Part shown: one piece after another, positions 14,521 through 23,259 of the stretch | Layout of the letters: every line of letters begins with the position of its first letter | Numbering within the stretch: position 1 is the stretch's first letter | NCBI GenBank assembly: GCA_000961645.1 | Contig: LADM01000132.1 | Location: 1 to 41,652, forward strand | Source: Gammaproteobacteria bacterium BRH_c0 | GTDB taxonomy: Bacteria > Pseudomonadota > Gammaproteobacteria > Pseudomonadales > Porticoccaceae | Length of the DNA: 41,652 bases | Direction: 5' to 3' | The notes under the pieces: model-generated | Told to the model about the DNA's origin: nothing | What the model saw: the letters and a program-made list of their open reading frames with translations, nothing else | Databases searched by the model: none | Translations under genes and position numbers: made by a program

Positions 14521-14558
14521 ACATAAAAAAGCCAGGGCAAGCCCTGGCTTTTTTATGT
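14521..14558. terminator. Bidirectional terminator between fadB and lipoprotein gene
   Basis: A perfect 18-base inverted repeat (ACATAAAAAAGCCAGGGC and its complement) is separated by two bases. GC-rich stem with T-runs on both strands serves the converging fadB and lipoprotein genes. Confidence 0.92.
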
Positions 14559-14568
14559 CAGTGGAAGC

Positions 14569-14955
14569 TTATTCCTTGACAGCGTCAGAAGCGTCTTCCA
14601 TTGCATCTTCGGCGTCGTCAGCTGCATCGCCCATGGCATCCTTGGCGTCATCAGCTGCATCACCCATGGCGTCCATGGCGTCATCGGCAGTGTCACCCAT
14701 GGCATCCATCGCGTCATCGGTAGCTTCTTCAGTGGCCTCGGCGGCGTCGTCCCAGGTTTCAACGGCGGCTTCGGCAGCATCGGCTGCTGCTTCTTCTGCA
14801 GCGGCAGCGGCAGCATCAGCAGACTCTTGCATTTCGGTCATGGTGTCAGCCGGGGGAGTGGTGGTCTCTTCTTTTTTGTCTCCGCCACAGGCAACAAGAG
14901 TGAAAGAAAGGGCGGTAACTGAGATCAGTGTGGCAGCAGTTTTCAGGTTAATCAT
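14569..14955 (-). CDS. Ala/Asp-rich 11-residue-repeat lipoprotein
   Basis: The 128-residue protein has a lipoprotein signal peptide with lipobox LVAC (Cys23), so it should be lipid-anchored in the periplasm. The mature part is low-complexity and strongly acidic. From about residue 78 it repeats an 11-residue unit, DAMDAMGDTAD / DAMDAMGDAAD / DAKDAMGDAAD / DAEDAMEDASD. An 11-residue period fits amphipathic right-handed coiled coils, as in LEA-like or entericidin-type stress proteins, but no family was recognised. A GGAG ribosome site precedes the ATG. Divergent from the isomerase-like gene and sharing a terminator with fadB. Confidence 0.85.
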   Translation of the reverse strand: MINLKTAATLISVTALSFTLVACGGDKKEETTTPPADTMTEMQESADAAAAAAEEAAADAAEAAVETWDDAAEATEEATDDAMDAMGDTADDAMDAMGDAADDAKDAMGDAADDAEDAMEDASDAVKE

Positions 14956-14990
14956 GTCAGTGGCTCCGGGTTATTTTTGACAGGGACCTT

Positions 14991-15021
14991 ATTATAGATA
15001 CAGGTTATGTAAACGGGTCAA
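14991..15021 (-). promoter_or_regulatory. Probable sigma-70 promoter of the lipoprotein gene
   Basis: On the minus strand, TTGACC (15021-15016) is followed after 19 bases by a perfect TATAAT (14996-14991), or after 18 bases if the -35 is shifted by one. It lies about 36 bases upstream of the ATG at 14955. Confidence 0.55.
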
Positions 15022-15110
15022 TAGCTTAGCCAAATAAAGTCAATATTTTCTAGGGTTTGGAATTTGTCATCCAAGGCCCTAGACTTTGTGCTCACAACAG
15101 GATCGACACC

Positions 15111-16469
15111 GTGCCAAGCATACATCACTTCACTGGCAATCCCGAAATACTGCTGGAAAAGCATCTCCGCGATCGGGAGACCAGCATTTTCAGCTTTGAG
15201 CATGCTCAGTATTACCTGCCTGAAAGCCCCGCGGTCACCCTGCTGGCGGTTTTGCTGGCAAGCGATGTTCAGGGGCACTGTCGTCACTTTGCCGTCGTAA
15301 CTGAGCGGCTGGATATTGCCGACCAGTGGCTGGCGTTGAACCAGGTAAATGTCGAAACAATGGTTGAACTTGCGCAGCAGGTAAACGCGCCATTGGTGGA
15401 TCTGTTCGCACCCTGGTCGCTTGCCCCTGTGCATATTGCCAAACCCTGGGGGCAGGAGATCTGGTTCACCGGTATTGAAAAACGCGGGCAATCTGCCGTC
15501 ACCGATGGTCTTTTTTCCATGCCGCTGCCCTGGTTGCTGGCCCTGTCGCCAGCCAGGTTTTTGGGGGTGGCTGCGCGCGAACCGGCACTGTTGAAAATTC
15601 TTGATCCCCTGCCCGAGGAAGTGTTTGGCGATCTGTATTTTGAGCTTCACGAGGAGAAGCGCGAGGTCTATGTCGTTACCCATGTGGATAGAAACGCCTG
15701 GCCCGATGGCCGCGGCGCCATCCGTTTTGGCTTCGATCAGGTGGCACGGCAGCGGGCCGCCAGCGATGAGGCATTCCGCCAGCAGTTCCTTTCAGCTGTA
15801 GCCGACTATGAGCAGCTGAGGCGCGCTATCGATCGCCACTGCGATGAGATCAGGCGAGAGGAGGGGGTTGGCCTGAATGAGCCAGTGGATGCCGCGACCC
15901 TCAAGCGCTGGCTGGGGGTTGTCCCTGCCCCATTGCTTGAGCGCGAGAGACAGGCGCGGGAAGCCATGAATGCCTTCACCCATATGCTCCCGCTGAGGGA
16001 GGGTGATGTGGTGAAAGTCCCGTGCCTGACGCCCCATGCCCTTCAGCACGGGGTGCGCACCGTGGAGTTCCAGACACCGGTTTACGAACGCAAGATACTG
16101 GCCTTCGCCCAGAAAGTGTTGACCCAGGACCACTGGGATACCAGTGAAGCTGTTGAATTGATGAGCCTTGAGGCGGGTTCGCTCGAGGCTCTGTCCGTGA
16201 TCAGTCAAGGCGCGGATTATAGCCTTGAACAGGTGGTGCGCTTTGCGGATTTTGAGGTGCAGCGTCTGAACCTGGCTGCGGGTGCCAGTCTCGTCATGCC
16301 CCCTTCAGGCGCCTACCGGCTGGTGATGGTTGCCACTGGTGATGCCAGCGTGAACAGCCATTCCTGCAGTGTTGAAGACGCCCTGCTGCTGCCCGCAGGC
16401 AGTGGGGATTTGACGATCATCGCCCATGACTCCGCACCGGCGGTGATCCTCATTTGTCTGCCGCGCTGA
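15111..16469 (+). CDS. Mannose-6-phosphate isomerase-like cupin protein
   Basis: The 452-residue protein resembles type I phosphomannose isomerases: KPWG at 111-114, a central helical insertion (about 215-290), TPHALQHG at 308-314 and a C-terminal cupin half. Of the four zinc ligands of the family (Gln, His, Glu, His), the candidates here are Glu178, His180, Glu185 and His309, so the first ligand appears changed from Gln to Glu. This alignment was done by eye. Overall similarity is low and the N-terminal ~100 residues are not typical, so it may have a different sugar or substrate. The frame is open from a TTG at 15057, but the GTG at 15111 has AGGA upstream. No sugar-nucleotide genes are adjacent. 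Confidence 0.7.
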   Translation: MPSIHHFTGNPEILLEKHLRDRETSIFSFEHAQYYLPESPAVTLLAVLLASDVQGHCRHFAVVTERLDIADQWLALNQVNVETMVELAQQVNAPLVDLFAPWSLAPVHIAKPWGQEIWFTGIEKRGQSAVTDGLFSMPLPWLLALSPARFLGVAAREPALLKILDPLPEEVFGDLYFELHEEKREVYVVTHVDRNAWPDGRGAIRFGFDQVARQRAASDEAFRQQFLSAVADYEQLRRAIDRHCDEIRREEGVGLNEPVDAATLKRWLGVVPAPLLERERQAREAMNAFTHMLPLREGDVVKVPCLTPHALQHGVRTVEFQTPVYERKILAFAQKVLTQDHWDTSEAVELMSLEAGSLEALSVISQGADYSLEQVVRFADFEVQRLNLAAGASLVMPPSGAYRLVMVATGDASVNSHSCSVEDALLLPAGSGDLTIIAHDSAPAVILICLPR

Positions 16470-16523
16470 TTGCCGATACCCGGCATTGAAGTCAAAGGAA
16501 TCATGGCCTCAGGGCTGTTTCAG

Positions 16524-16552
16524 TTGCCCACACTGCCCCCCTATGGCAAAAT
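16524..16552 (+). promoter_or_regulatory. Possible promoter of tRNA-Leu
   Basis: TTGCCC (16524-16529) and CAAAAT (16547-16552) are 17 bases apart, 43 bases before the tRNA. The -10 is a poor match, so this is tentative. Confidence 0.35.
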
Positions 16553-16595
16553 CGCCCCCCTTTCCCGGCCAGCAGTTTGGTCGGCAATAGCAAAA

Positions 16596-16680
16596 GCGAG
16601 AGTGGCGGAACTGGTAGACGCGCTGGATTTAGGTTCCAGTAGGGCAACCTGTGGGAGTTCGAGTCTCCCCCCTCGCACCA
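16596..16680 (+). tRNA. tRNA-Leu (anticodon TAG)
   Basis: An 85-base class II tRNA with long variable arm (AGG-GCAA-CCT). The anticodon stem CTGGA/TCCAG holds loop TTTAGGT (anticodon TAG), the T-arm is GGGAG/CTCCC, and ACCA is encoded. The acceptor stem GCGAGAG/CCCTCGC contains one A-C mismatch at positions 6 and 67. The trigger factor gene begins 44 bases downstream, with no terminator seen between them. Confidence 0.96.
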
Positions 16681-16724
16681 CACATTCTATCGAGTTGCAT
16701 ACAGCACACAGGTGAGGAAGATCC

Positions 16725-18056
16725 ATGCAGGTTTCCATCGAAACAACGTCCGGTCTTGAGCGCCGGATGACCATAGGCGTACCGGCAGCACAAGTGGAAA
16801 ATGAAGTCACTGCCCGGCTGCAAAAAGCCGCCCGCAGCGTGCGCCTGGATGGATTCCGGGCCGGCAAGGTGCCTTTCAAGGTGGTACAGCAGCGTTTTGG
16901 TGCCGGTGTGCGCCAGGAAGTGATTGGCGAAGTGGTCAGCAAGAGCTTCCAGGAAGCGGTCAACCAGGAAAAACTGCGTCCCGCCGGTCAGCCCAGCATC
17001 GAATCTCTGACCGACAATCCCGGCCAGGATCTTGAGTTTGTGGCGGCTTTCGAAGTCTATCCCGAAATAGAATTGCAGGATTTTGCGACACTGTCGGTGA
17101 CCAAGCCTGTTGCCGAAGTTAACGATGCCGATGTCGAGAAAATGATCGACGTGTTGCGCAACCAGAACGCCCAGTGGGTGGCTGTCGAGCGCGCAGCCCA
17201 GAAGGACGATCAGGTGAAAATCGACTATACCGGTCGCAAGGACGGTGAGGAATTTGATGGCGGCAAGGCCAGTGGCAGCTTGCTGGTACTGGGTTCAGGC
17301 CAGATGATCCCCGGTTTTGAAGACGCACTGGTTGGCATGAAGGCGGGCGACAGCAAGACGGTGTCCCTGTCCTTCCCTGAGGACTATCACTCAGAAGACC
17401 TGAAGGGCGCCGCCGTGGAGTTCGACCTCCATGTCCATGAAGTGCAGGAAAAACAGCTGCCTGAGCTGAATGATGAGTTTTTTGCCAAATTTGGCATCAA
17501 GGAGGGTGGCAAGGAAAAGTTTGTCGCTGAAGTGCGCAATAACATGGAGCGCGAGCTGCGCAATGCCATCAAGAACAAGGTCAAAACCCGCTTGATGAAC
17601 CAGCTGCGTGAAAAGCACAGCGTTGAAGTGCCTGCTTCCCTCGTCAAAGAGGAGGTGGGCGCCCTGCGTCGCCAGATGCTGTCCCAGTTTGGTGGTGGCC
17701 AGAATTTTGACGAGTCACTGTTGCCGGACGAGCTCTTTGCCGGTGATGCCGAGCGTCGTGTCGCCCTGGGGCTGATCGTCGCCAGCATTATTGAGAGCGC
17801 TGAAATCAAAACAGATGCTGCTCAGGTTCGCCAGCAAATTGAAGAAATTGCATCGACCTACGAAGAGCCTGAGGAAGTGGTGCGCTATTACTACAGCAAT
17901 CAGCAATTGCTGGTTGGTGTTCAGTCATCAGTCCTTGAAGATCAGGTGGTGGAACATGTCCTGCAGTCGGCCACCCTTATCGAGGAGCCTTGCAGCTACG
18001 AGGAAGCCGTACAGCCCGACAAGGACAACAGCAGCGACGAAGAAGCCGCTGACTGA
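16725..18056 (+). CDS. tig: Trigger factor, ribosome-associated chaperone and peptidyl-prolyl isomerase
   Basis: The 443-residue protein binds nascent chains at the ribosome exit tunnel. The ribosome-docking loop GFRAGKVP is at 43-50, and the FKBP-type isomerase domain lies at about 155-245 (DQVKIDYTGRKDGEEF, GSGQMIPGFEDALVGM). The C-terminal chaperone domain follows, with an acidic tail. A GAGGAAG ribosome site precedes the ATG. It heads the conserved block with clpP, clpX, lon, hupB and ppiD. Length and motifs are normal. Confidence 0.97.
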   Translation: MQVSIETTSGLERRMTIGVPAAQVENEVTARLQKAARSVRLDGFRAGKVPFKVVQQRFGAGVRQEVIGEVVSKSFQEAVNQEKLRPAGQPSIESLTDNPGQDLEFVAAFEVYPEIELQDFATLSVTKPVAEVNDADVEKMIDVLRNQNAQWVAVERAAQKDDQVKIDYTGRKDGEEFDGGKASGSLLVLGSGQMIPGFEDALVGMKAGDSKTVSLSFPEDYHSEDLKGAAVEFDLHVHEVQEKQLPELNDEFFAKFGIKEGGKEKFVAEVRNNMERELRNAIKNKVKTRLMNQLREKHSVEVPASLVKEEVGALRRQMLSQFGGGQNFDESLLPDELFAGDAERRVALGLIVASIIESAEIKTDAAQVRQQIEEIASTYEEPEEVVRYYYSNQQLLVGVQSSVLEDQVVEHVLQSATLIEEPCSYEEAVQPDKDNSSDEEAAD

Positions 18057-18070
18057 TCCGGTTGGCAAAG

Positions 18071-18125
18071 CAACCCTGGCCCGCACTGTTGAGGCTGTTG
18101 CCAGGGTTGTCTTGCGGGATACAAT
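18071..18125 (+). promoter_or_regulatory. Inverted repeat and probable promoter upstream of clpP
   Basis: CAACCCTGGC (18071-18080) and GCCAGGGTTG (18100-18109) form a 10-base inverted repeat with a 19-base loop. The right arm overlaps a possible -35, TTGCCA (18098-18103), followed after 16 bases by TACAAT (18120-18125). The hairpin could end tig transcripts or act as an operator on the clpP promoter. Confidence 0.5.
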
Positions 18126-18163
18126 GAAAGCTCAATCTTGTCCATTTCCGGGAGTAACAATAA

Positions 18164-18778
18164 ATGATGTCAGCAATGGATATACGCGGTGCCGGTGGCC
18201 TGGTGCCTGTAGTCATAGAGCAAACGGCCAGGGGCGAACGCGCTTTTGACATCTATTCCCGGCTTCTCAAGGAGCGGGTTATTTTTCTGGTGGGCCCTGT
18301 TGAGGATTACATGGCCAACCTGGTGGTGGCCCAGCTGCTGTTCCTGGAGTCGGAAAATCCTGACAAGGACATCCACCTCTATATCAATTCGCCTGGTGGT
18401 TCGGTGACTGCAGGGCTGTCGATCTACGATACCATGCAGTTCATCAAGCCCGATGTGTCCACCATGTGTATCGGCCAGGCCGCCAGCATGGGCGCGTTTT
18501 TGCTGGCAGCCGGAGCGGCAGGAAAGCGCTACTGTCTGCCCAACTCCCGCTGCATGATCCACCAGCCCAGCGGTGGAGCCCAGGGGCAGGCTAGTGATAT
18601 CCATATTCATGCCCAGGAGATTCTCAAGATTCGCGAGCGGCTCAACCGGCTGATGTCCCATCACACCGGCCAGCCCTATGAAAAAATTGCCCTTGAGACC
18701 GAGCGCGATAATTTTATGGATGCACAGCAGTCGATGGAATATGGTCTGATCGATCAGGTTCTGGACAAAAGGCCGTAA
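18164..18778 (+). CDS. clpP: ATP-dependent Clp protease proteolytic subunit
   Basis: The 204-residue serine protease forms the tetradecameric chamber fed by ClpX or ClpA. The catalytic triad is visible as Ser108 ([11 protein letters not shown]), His133 ([10 protein letters not shown]) and Asp182 (ETERDNFMD). The short N-terminal stretch ([12 protein letters not shown]) stands where the processed propeptide is expected. Two adjacent ATGs leave the first residue uncertain. clpX follows 72 bases later. Confidence 0.98.
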   Translation: MMSAMDIRGAGGLVPVVIEQTARGERAFDIYSRLLKERVIFLVGPVEDYMANLVVAQLLFLESENPDKDIHLYINSPGGSVTAGLSIYDTMQFIKPDVSTMCIGQAASMGAFLLAAGAAGKRYCLPNSRCMIHQPSGGAQGQASDIHIHAQEILKIRERLNRLMSHHTGQPYEKIALETERDNFMDAQQSMEYGLIDQVLDKRP

Positions 18779-18856
18779 AATACGCTAGTCTGCAGTGGCA
18801 GAGTTTATTTTTCTGCTTTCAAGTTTTTGTTTCCTATAGATTTTTAAGGGGTGGCC

Positions 18857-20137
18857 ATGGGCGACCAAGGCAAAACGACCGATAATGGCAAGCTGCTGTA
18901 TTGCTCATTCTGTGGCAAAAGCCAGCACGAGGTTCGCAAGCTGATCGCGGGTCCATCCGTTTTTATCTGCGACGAATGCGTCGATCTGTGTAACGACATT
19001 ATTTCGGAAGAAATTCAGGAGACAGCGGCTACCGGTTCTGCTGGCAAGCTGCCTACCCCCGAGGAAATCAACACCATCCTCGATCAGTATGTGATCGGCC
19101 AGAAGCGCGCCAAGCGGGTGTTGTCTGTTGCCGTCTACAATCACTACAAGCGTTTGCAGGGTATGCCGGGTCGATCCGAAGTTGAGCTCAGCAAGAGTAA
19201 TATTCTGCTGATTGGCCCCACCGGCAGTGGCAAGACCCTGCTGGCCGAAACGTTGGCCCGCCTGCTGGATGTGCCCTTTACCATTGCCGATGCCACCACC
19301 CTGACCGAAGCCGGTTATGTGGGCGAGGATGTTGAGAACATCATCCAAAAGCTGCTGCAAAAATGCGATTACGATGTGGAAAAAGCCCAGCGAGGCATTG
19401 TCTACATCGATGAAATCGACAAGATTTCCCGCAAGTCTGATAACCCGTCCATCACCCGTGACGTGTCTGGCGAGGGTGTGCAGCAGGCACTGCTGAAGCT
19501 GATTGAGGGCACAGTAGCCTCTGTTCCGCCCCAGGGTGGCCGCAAGCATCCTCAGCAGGAGTTTCTCCAGGTCGATACCCGCAATATTCTCTTTATCTGC
19601 GGCGGCGCCTTTGCCGGACTGGAAAAGGTGATTCAGGATCGCTCTGAAAAGGGCGGTATTGGTTTCGGCGCTGAAGTGAAAAGCAAGCAGGATAAGCCCA
19701 ATATCGGCGAGATGCTGGCCACCATTGAGCCGGAAGATCTGGTGCGTTTTGGCCTGATCCCCGAATTTGTCGGGCGCTTGCCGGTAATTGCCACACTTGA
19801 AGAGCTCGATCGTGATGCCCTGGTCAATATCCTAGTCGAGCCGAAAAACTCCCTGCTCAAGCAGTTTATGGCGCTGTTCGAAATGGAAGGTGTTGAGCTT
19901 GACGTTCGCCGCGACGCCCTTGAAGCCATTGCCGATAAGGCCCTGACCCGCAAAACGGGCGCCCGCGGGCTGCGTTCCATTATCGAAAATGTCCTGCTCG
20001 ATACCATGTACGAGATTCCGTCCCGCTCGAATGTGGTGAAGGTAGTGGTCGACAGCACGGTGATCCGCGGTGAATCCGAGCCGCTGGTTGTCTATGAGCG
20101 CAGCGAAAAAGTGAAGGCTGCCGCTAGCGAGGACTGA
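18857..20137 (+). CDS. clpX: ClpX unfoldase, ATP-binding subunit of ClpXP
   Basis: The 426-residue AAA+ protein has an N-terminal zinc domain (Cys16, Cys19, Cys38, Cys41), Walker A GPTGSGKT at 120-127, Walker B IVYIDEID, and the ClpP-docking loop GGIGFGAEV. It unfolds tagged substrates and passes them to ClpP. The frame begins with GTG at 18851, but the ATG at 18857 has an AAGGGG ribosome site five bases upstream and fits the family start. Length is normal. Confidence 0.98.
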   Translation: MGDQGKTTDNGKLLYCSFCGKSQHEVRKLIAGPSVFICDECVDLCNDIISEEIQETAATGSAGKLPTPEEINTILDQYVIGQKRAKRVLSVAVYNHYKRLQGMPGRSEVELSKSNILLIGPTGSGKTLLAETLARLLDVPFTIADATTLTEAGYVGEDVENIIQKLLQKCDYDVEKAQRGIVYIDEIDKISRKSDNPSITRDVSGEGVQQALLKLIEGTVASVPPQGGRKHPQQEFLQVDTRNILFICGGAFAGLEKVIQDRSEKGGIGFGAEVKSKQDKPNIGEMLATIEPEDLVRFGLIPEFVGRLPVIATLEELDRDALVNILVEPKNSLLKQFMALFEMEGVELDVRRDALEAIADKALTRKTGARGLRSIIENVLLDTMYEIPSRSNVVKVVVDSTVIRGESEPLVVYERSEKVKAAASED

Positions 20138-20141
20138 CCTG

Positions 20142-20169
20142 TTGCGCCCTGTGGGGCGCAATGTCTTTT
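20142..20169 (+). terminator. Hairpin terminator after clpX
   Basis: TTGCGCCC (20142-20149) pairs with GGGCGCAA (20154-20161), followed by TGTCTTTTG. The T-run is short, so termination may be partial. Confidence 0.55.
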
Positions 20170-20193
20170 GCCACTTTTTCTTGCACTTCGCGC

Positions 20194-20221
20194 CTTGTTT
20201 TCTGGTAGTCTGGCCCCATAT
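20194..20221 (+). promoter_or_regulatory. Sigma-32 (heat-shock) promoter of lon
   Basis: CTTGTTT (20194-20200) is separated by 13 bases from CCCCATAT (20214-20221). This fits the RpoH consensus (CTTGAAA, 13-17 bases, CCCCATnT), with a perfect -10. It lies 46 bases upstream of the lon ATG and after the clpX hairpin, and lon is heat-inducible in related bacteria. Confidence 0.75.
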
Positions 20222-20266
20222 CGTACTCACTGACCCGCTTTGGGGTCCCTAACAGTTGAGGTTGAT

Positions 20267-22690
20267 ATGGGCCAAGAAACCTACCAGGAAAAAGTCGCTT
20301 CCGAGCTTCCCTTACTCCCCCTGCGTGATGTGGTTGTCTACCCACAGATGGTGGTTCCGCTATTCGTAGGCAGGGAAAAATCTATCCTCGCTCTCGAGGA
20401 ATCGATGGCCCAGCACAAGCAAATCCTGCTGGTTGCCCAAAAAAATGCCGCTGATGACAACCCCGATGCGTCCTCTGTCCACGCGGTTGGCACCCTCGCC
20501 AATATTCTCCAGATGCTCAAGCTCCCGGACGGTACTGTCAAAGTGCTGGTCGAGGGTTCGCAGCGTGTTCAGCTCGGCGAGATTGCTGAAAAATCAGGCT
20601 TTTTTGTCGCTGGGTTCACGGCCATAGAGGAGGCTTCCCTCGGTGATCGCGAATCCGATGTGCTGATGCGCACCCTGATCTCCCAGTTTGAGCAGTATGT
20701 GAACCTCAGCAAGAAAATTCCTTCAGAAGTGGTCACCACTCTGTCCGGCATTGAGGAAATTGATCGCCTGGCCGACACAGTGGCCACCCACATGACCATC
20801 TCTCTGGAACAGAAGCAACAGGTTCTCGAAGAACCGAATGTCAAGAACCGGGTAGAGATCCTGCTCGGCTTTATTGAGTCGGAAGTCGAGTTGTTCCAGA
20901 TCGAGCAGCGCATCCGTGGCCGCGTCAAGAAGCAGATGGAGAAAAGCCAGCGCGAGTACTATCTGAATGAGCAGATGAAGGCCATTCAGAAAGAGCTGGG
21001 CGACATGGAAGATGGCCACAACGAGATTGAGCTGCTAGAACAGCGCCTCAAGGATTCGGGCATGCCCAAGGCGGCCCTGGATAAAACCCGCAATGAGCTC
21101 AACAAGCTGAAGATGATGTCGCCCATGTCTGCTGAGGCATCGGTGCTGCGCAGCTATGTGGACTGGATGCTCAATGTGCCATGGAACAAGCGTTCCAAGG
21201 TGCGTCACGATATCGCCCGTGCCGAGAAAACCCTCAACGAAGATCATTACGGTCTCGAAGAAGTGAAGGAGCGCATTCTTGAATTTCTGGCGGTGCAAAA
21301 GCGCGTCAAGAAACTCAAGGGTCCGGTTCTCTGTCTGGTCGGCCCCCCGGGTGTGGGTAAAACGTCCCTGGGCGAATCCATTGCCAAGGCCACTGGCCGC
21401 AAGTTTGTTCGCATGTCGCTCGGCGGTGTACGGGATGAAGCCGAGATTCGCGGCCACCGTCGCACTTACATAGGCTCGCTGCCTGGCAAGCTGGTGCAGA
21501 AAATTGCCAAGGCAGGCGTGAAAAACCCGCTGTTCCTCTTGGATGAAATCGACAAGATGGGGATGGATCACCGCGGTGATCCCGCTTCAGCGCTGCTTGA
21601 GGTGCTTGATCCGGAGCAGAACAACACCTTCAACGACCACTACCTTGAGGTGGACTACGACCTCTCCGAAGTGCTGTTTATCTGTACCGCAAACTCCATG
21701 AATATTCCCGGCCCACTGCTGGATCGGATGGAAGTGATCCGGATTCCCGGCTATACCGAGGATGAAAAGGTCAATATCGCACTCAAGTACCTGCTGCCCA
21801 AACAGCTGAAAGCCAATGGCCTGAAGCCCGATGAGCTGAATGTCGATGAGCCGGTGATGCGGGATATTATTCGCTACCACACCCGCGAAGCCGGTGTGCG
21901 CGGCCTTGAGCGCGAGATCGCCAAAATCTGCCGCAAGGTGGTGACCCTCCATGTGAAGGATGACACCAAGGGCACATTTGTAGTGAGCGAGGCCGGCCTT
22001 GAGGACCTCCTCGGTGTGCGCCGCTTTGACTACGGTCGTGCCGAAGCGGACAACCAGGTGGGTCAGGTGACTGGTCTTGCATGGACCTCCGTGGGCGGCG
22101 AACTGCTAACCATTGAAGCATCGGCAGTGCCAGGCAAAGGCGACGTGCAGTGCACGGGCTTGCTGGAAAAGGTCATGCAGGAGTCTATCCAGGCGGCCAG
22201 AACCGTAGTGCGCAGCCGCTCCCAGCAGTTGGGTATTGCCAAGCATTATCACAGCAAGTTCGACCTGCATATCCATGTGCCCGAAGGCGCTACGCCGAAG
22301 GATGGCCCGAGCGCAGGTGTCGGCATGTGCACTGCCTTTGTCTCGGCGCTCACTGGCGTCGCGGTACGGGCCGATGTGGCCATGACCGGGGAAATCACCC
22401 TGCGGGGTCAGGTGTTGCGCATTGGCGGCCTCAAGGAAAAACTCCTGGCTGCTCACCGTGGTGGGATAAAAACCGTGATTATCCCCTTTGAAAACCAGCG
22501 CGACCTCAAGGAAATCCCTGACAATATCAAGGCTGCCCTTGAAATCCGTCCGGTCAAGTGGATTGATGAAGTACTGCAGATTGCCCTTGAGCACATGCCC
22601 GAGGCGTTGAGCGATGAGGAGTACGACCGGCCTGTTTCGGCAACCGGTGTGGTGGAGGGCGATGCCAATCCCAGAATCAGCGCCCACTAA
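20267..22690 (+). CDS. lon: Lon ATP-dependent serine protease
   Basis: The 807-residue cytoplasmic protease degrades misfolded and regulatory proteins. The N-terminal substrate domain begins with [19 protein letters not shown]. The AAA+ module has Walker A GPPGVGKT (359-366) and Walker [11 protein letters not shown]. The C-terminal protease has the Ser-Lys dyad Ser682 ([10 protein letters not shown]) and Lys725 ([14 protein letters not shown]). The frame extends to a TTG at 20240, but the ATG at 20267 has GAGG five bases upstream. The C-terminal tail (about 20 residues past the domain) is poorly conserved and acidic. Confidence 0.98.
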   Translation: MGQETYQEKVASELPLLPLRDVVVYPQMVVPLFVGREKSILALEESMAQHKQILLVAQKNAADDNPDASSVHAVGTLANILQMLKLPDGTVKVLVEGSQRVQLGEIAEKSGFFVAGFTAIEEASLGDRESDVLMRTLISQFEQYVNLSKKIPSEVVTTLSGIEEIDRLADTVATHMTISLEQKQQVLEEPNVKNRVEILLGFIESEVELFQIEQRIRGRVKKQMEKSQREYYLNEQMKAIQKELGDMEDGHNEIELLEQRLKDSGMPKAALDKTRNELNKLKMMSPMSAEASVLRSYVDWMLNVPWNKRSKVRHDIARAEKTLNEDHYGLEEVKERILEFLAVQKRVKKLKGPVLCLVGPPGVGKTSLGESIAKATGRKFVRMSLGGVRDEAEIRGHRRTYIGSLPGKLVQKIAKAGVKNPLFLLDEIDKMGMDHRGDPASALLEVLDPEQNNTFNDHYLEVDYDLSEVLFICTANSMNIPGPLLDRMEVIRIPGYTEDEKVNIALKYLLPKQLKANGLKPDELNVDEPVMRDIIRYHTREAGVRGLEREIAKICRKVVTLHVKDDTKGTFVVSEAGLEDLLGVRRFDYGRAEADNQVGQVTGLAWTSVGGELLTIEASAVPGKGDVQCTGLLEKVMQESIQAARTVVRSRSQQLGIAKHYHSKFDLHIHVPEGATPKDGPSAGVGMCTAFVSALTGVAVRADVAMTGEITLRGQVLRIGGLKEKLLAAHRGGIKTVIIPFENQRDLKEIPDNIKAALEIRPVKWIDEVLQIALEHMPEALSDEEYDRPVSATGVVEGDANPRISAH

Positions 22691-22702
22691 GCTGTGACTG
22701 AT

Positions 22703-22726
22703 GCCCCGGTTCGGTTGAGCCGGGGC
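22703..22726 (+). promoter_or_regulatory. GC-rich hairpin after lon
   Basis: GCCCCGG (22703-22709) pairs with CCGGGGC (22720-22726). No T-run follows, so it may stabilise the lon 3' end or pause polymerase rather than terminate. Confidence 0.5.
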
Positions 22727-22733
22727 TGAGGCC

Positions 22734-22762
22734 TTGACCATGCTGGTTCAGGTTGGTATAAA
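22734..22762 (+). promoter_or_regulatory. Sigma-70 promoter of hupB
   Basis: TTGACC (22734-22739), a 17-base spacer and TATAAA (22757-22762) make a strong promoter 97 bases before the hupB start, giving HU its own expression independent of lon. Confidence 0.75.
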
Positions 22763-22858
22763 GCCGTGGTCTTGAGGCCCGAGTCGTGCGATGATTCCAC
22801 GGGCAAGGTAGCGCCATCAGGCGCAGGAACGATTAACTATTTAAAAAGGGGAAAACAA

Positions 22859-23131
22859 GTGAATAAATCCGAATTGATTGATGCCATCGCCGAAGGTGCT
22901 GATCTCTCCAAGGCCGCAGCAACCCGCGCGCTGGACTCATTGATCGACGCTGTCACCAGCGAGCTGAAAAAGGGTGACCAGGTATCCCTGGTAGGTTTTG
23001 GCACCTTCGCTGTGAAGCACCGTCCTGCTCGTACAGGTCGCAACCCCCAGACTGGCAAGGAAATCCAGATTGCTGCCAGCAACGTGCCCAGCTTCAAGCC
23101 TGGCAAGGGACTCAAGGATTCAGTCAACTGA
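22859..23131 (+). CDS. hupB: DNA-binding protein HU-beta
   Basis: The 90-residue nucleoid protein begins at a GTG ([21 protein letters not shown]) with an AAGGGG ribosome site; the frame upstream of it is not HU-like. The DNA-binding signature [18 protein letters not shown] and the arm ending [20 protein letters not shown] are complete. Between lon and ppiD as in other gammaproteobacteria. Followed by its own terminator. Confidence 0.97.
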   Translation: MNKSELIDAIAEGADLSKAAATRALDSLIDAVTSELKKGDQVSLVGFGTFAVKHRPARTGRNPQTGKEIQIAASNVPSFKPGKGLKDSVN

Positions 23132-23150
23132 TTCTCCACTTCAGTGATTT

Positions 23151-23178
23151 AAAAGGCGCATCTCGGTGCGCCTTTTTT
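23151..23178 (+). terminator. Rho-independent terminator of hupB
   Basis: AAAAGGCGCA pairs with TGCGCCTTTT across a 6-base loop (TCTCGG), then runs into six T residues. Confidence 0.92.
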
Positions 23179-23259
23179 CGTAACAGGCCAGGATAATCGC
23201 AAGACCAAGCCTGGCGATCAGTATCAGACAGCACAGCAATACAAAGACAGGGGCTTTCC

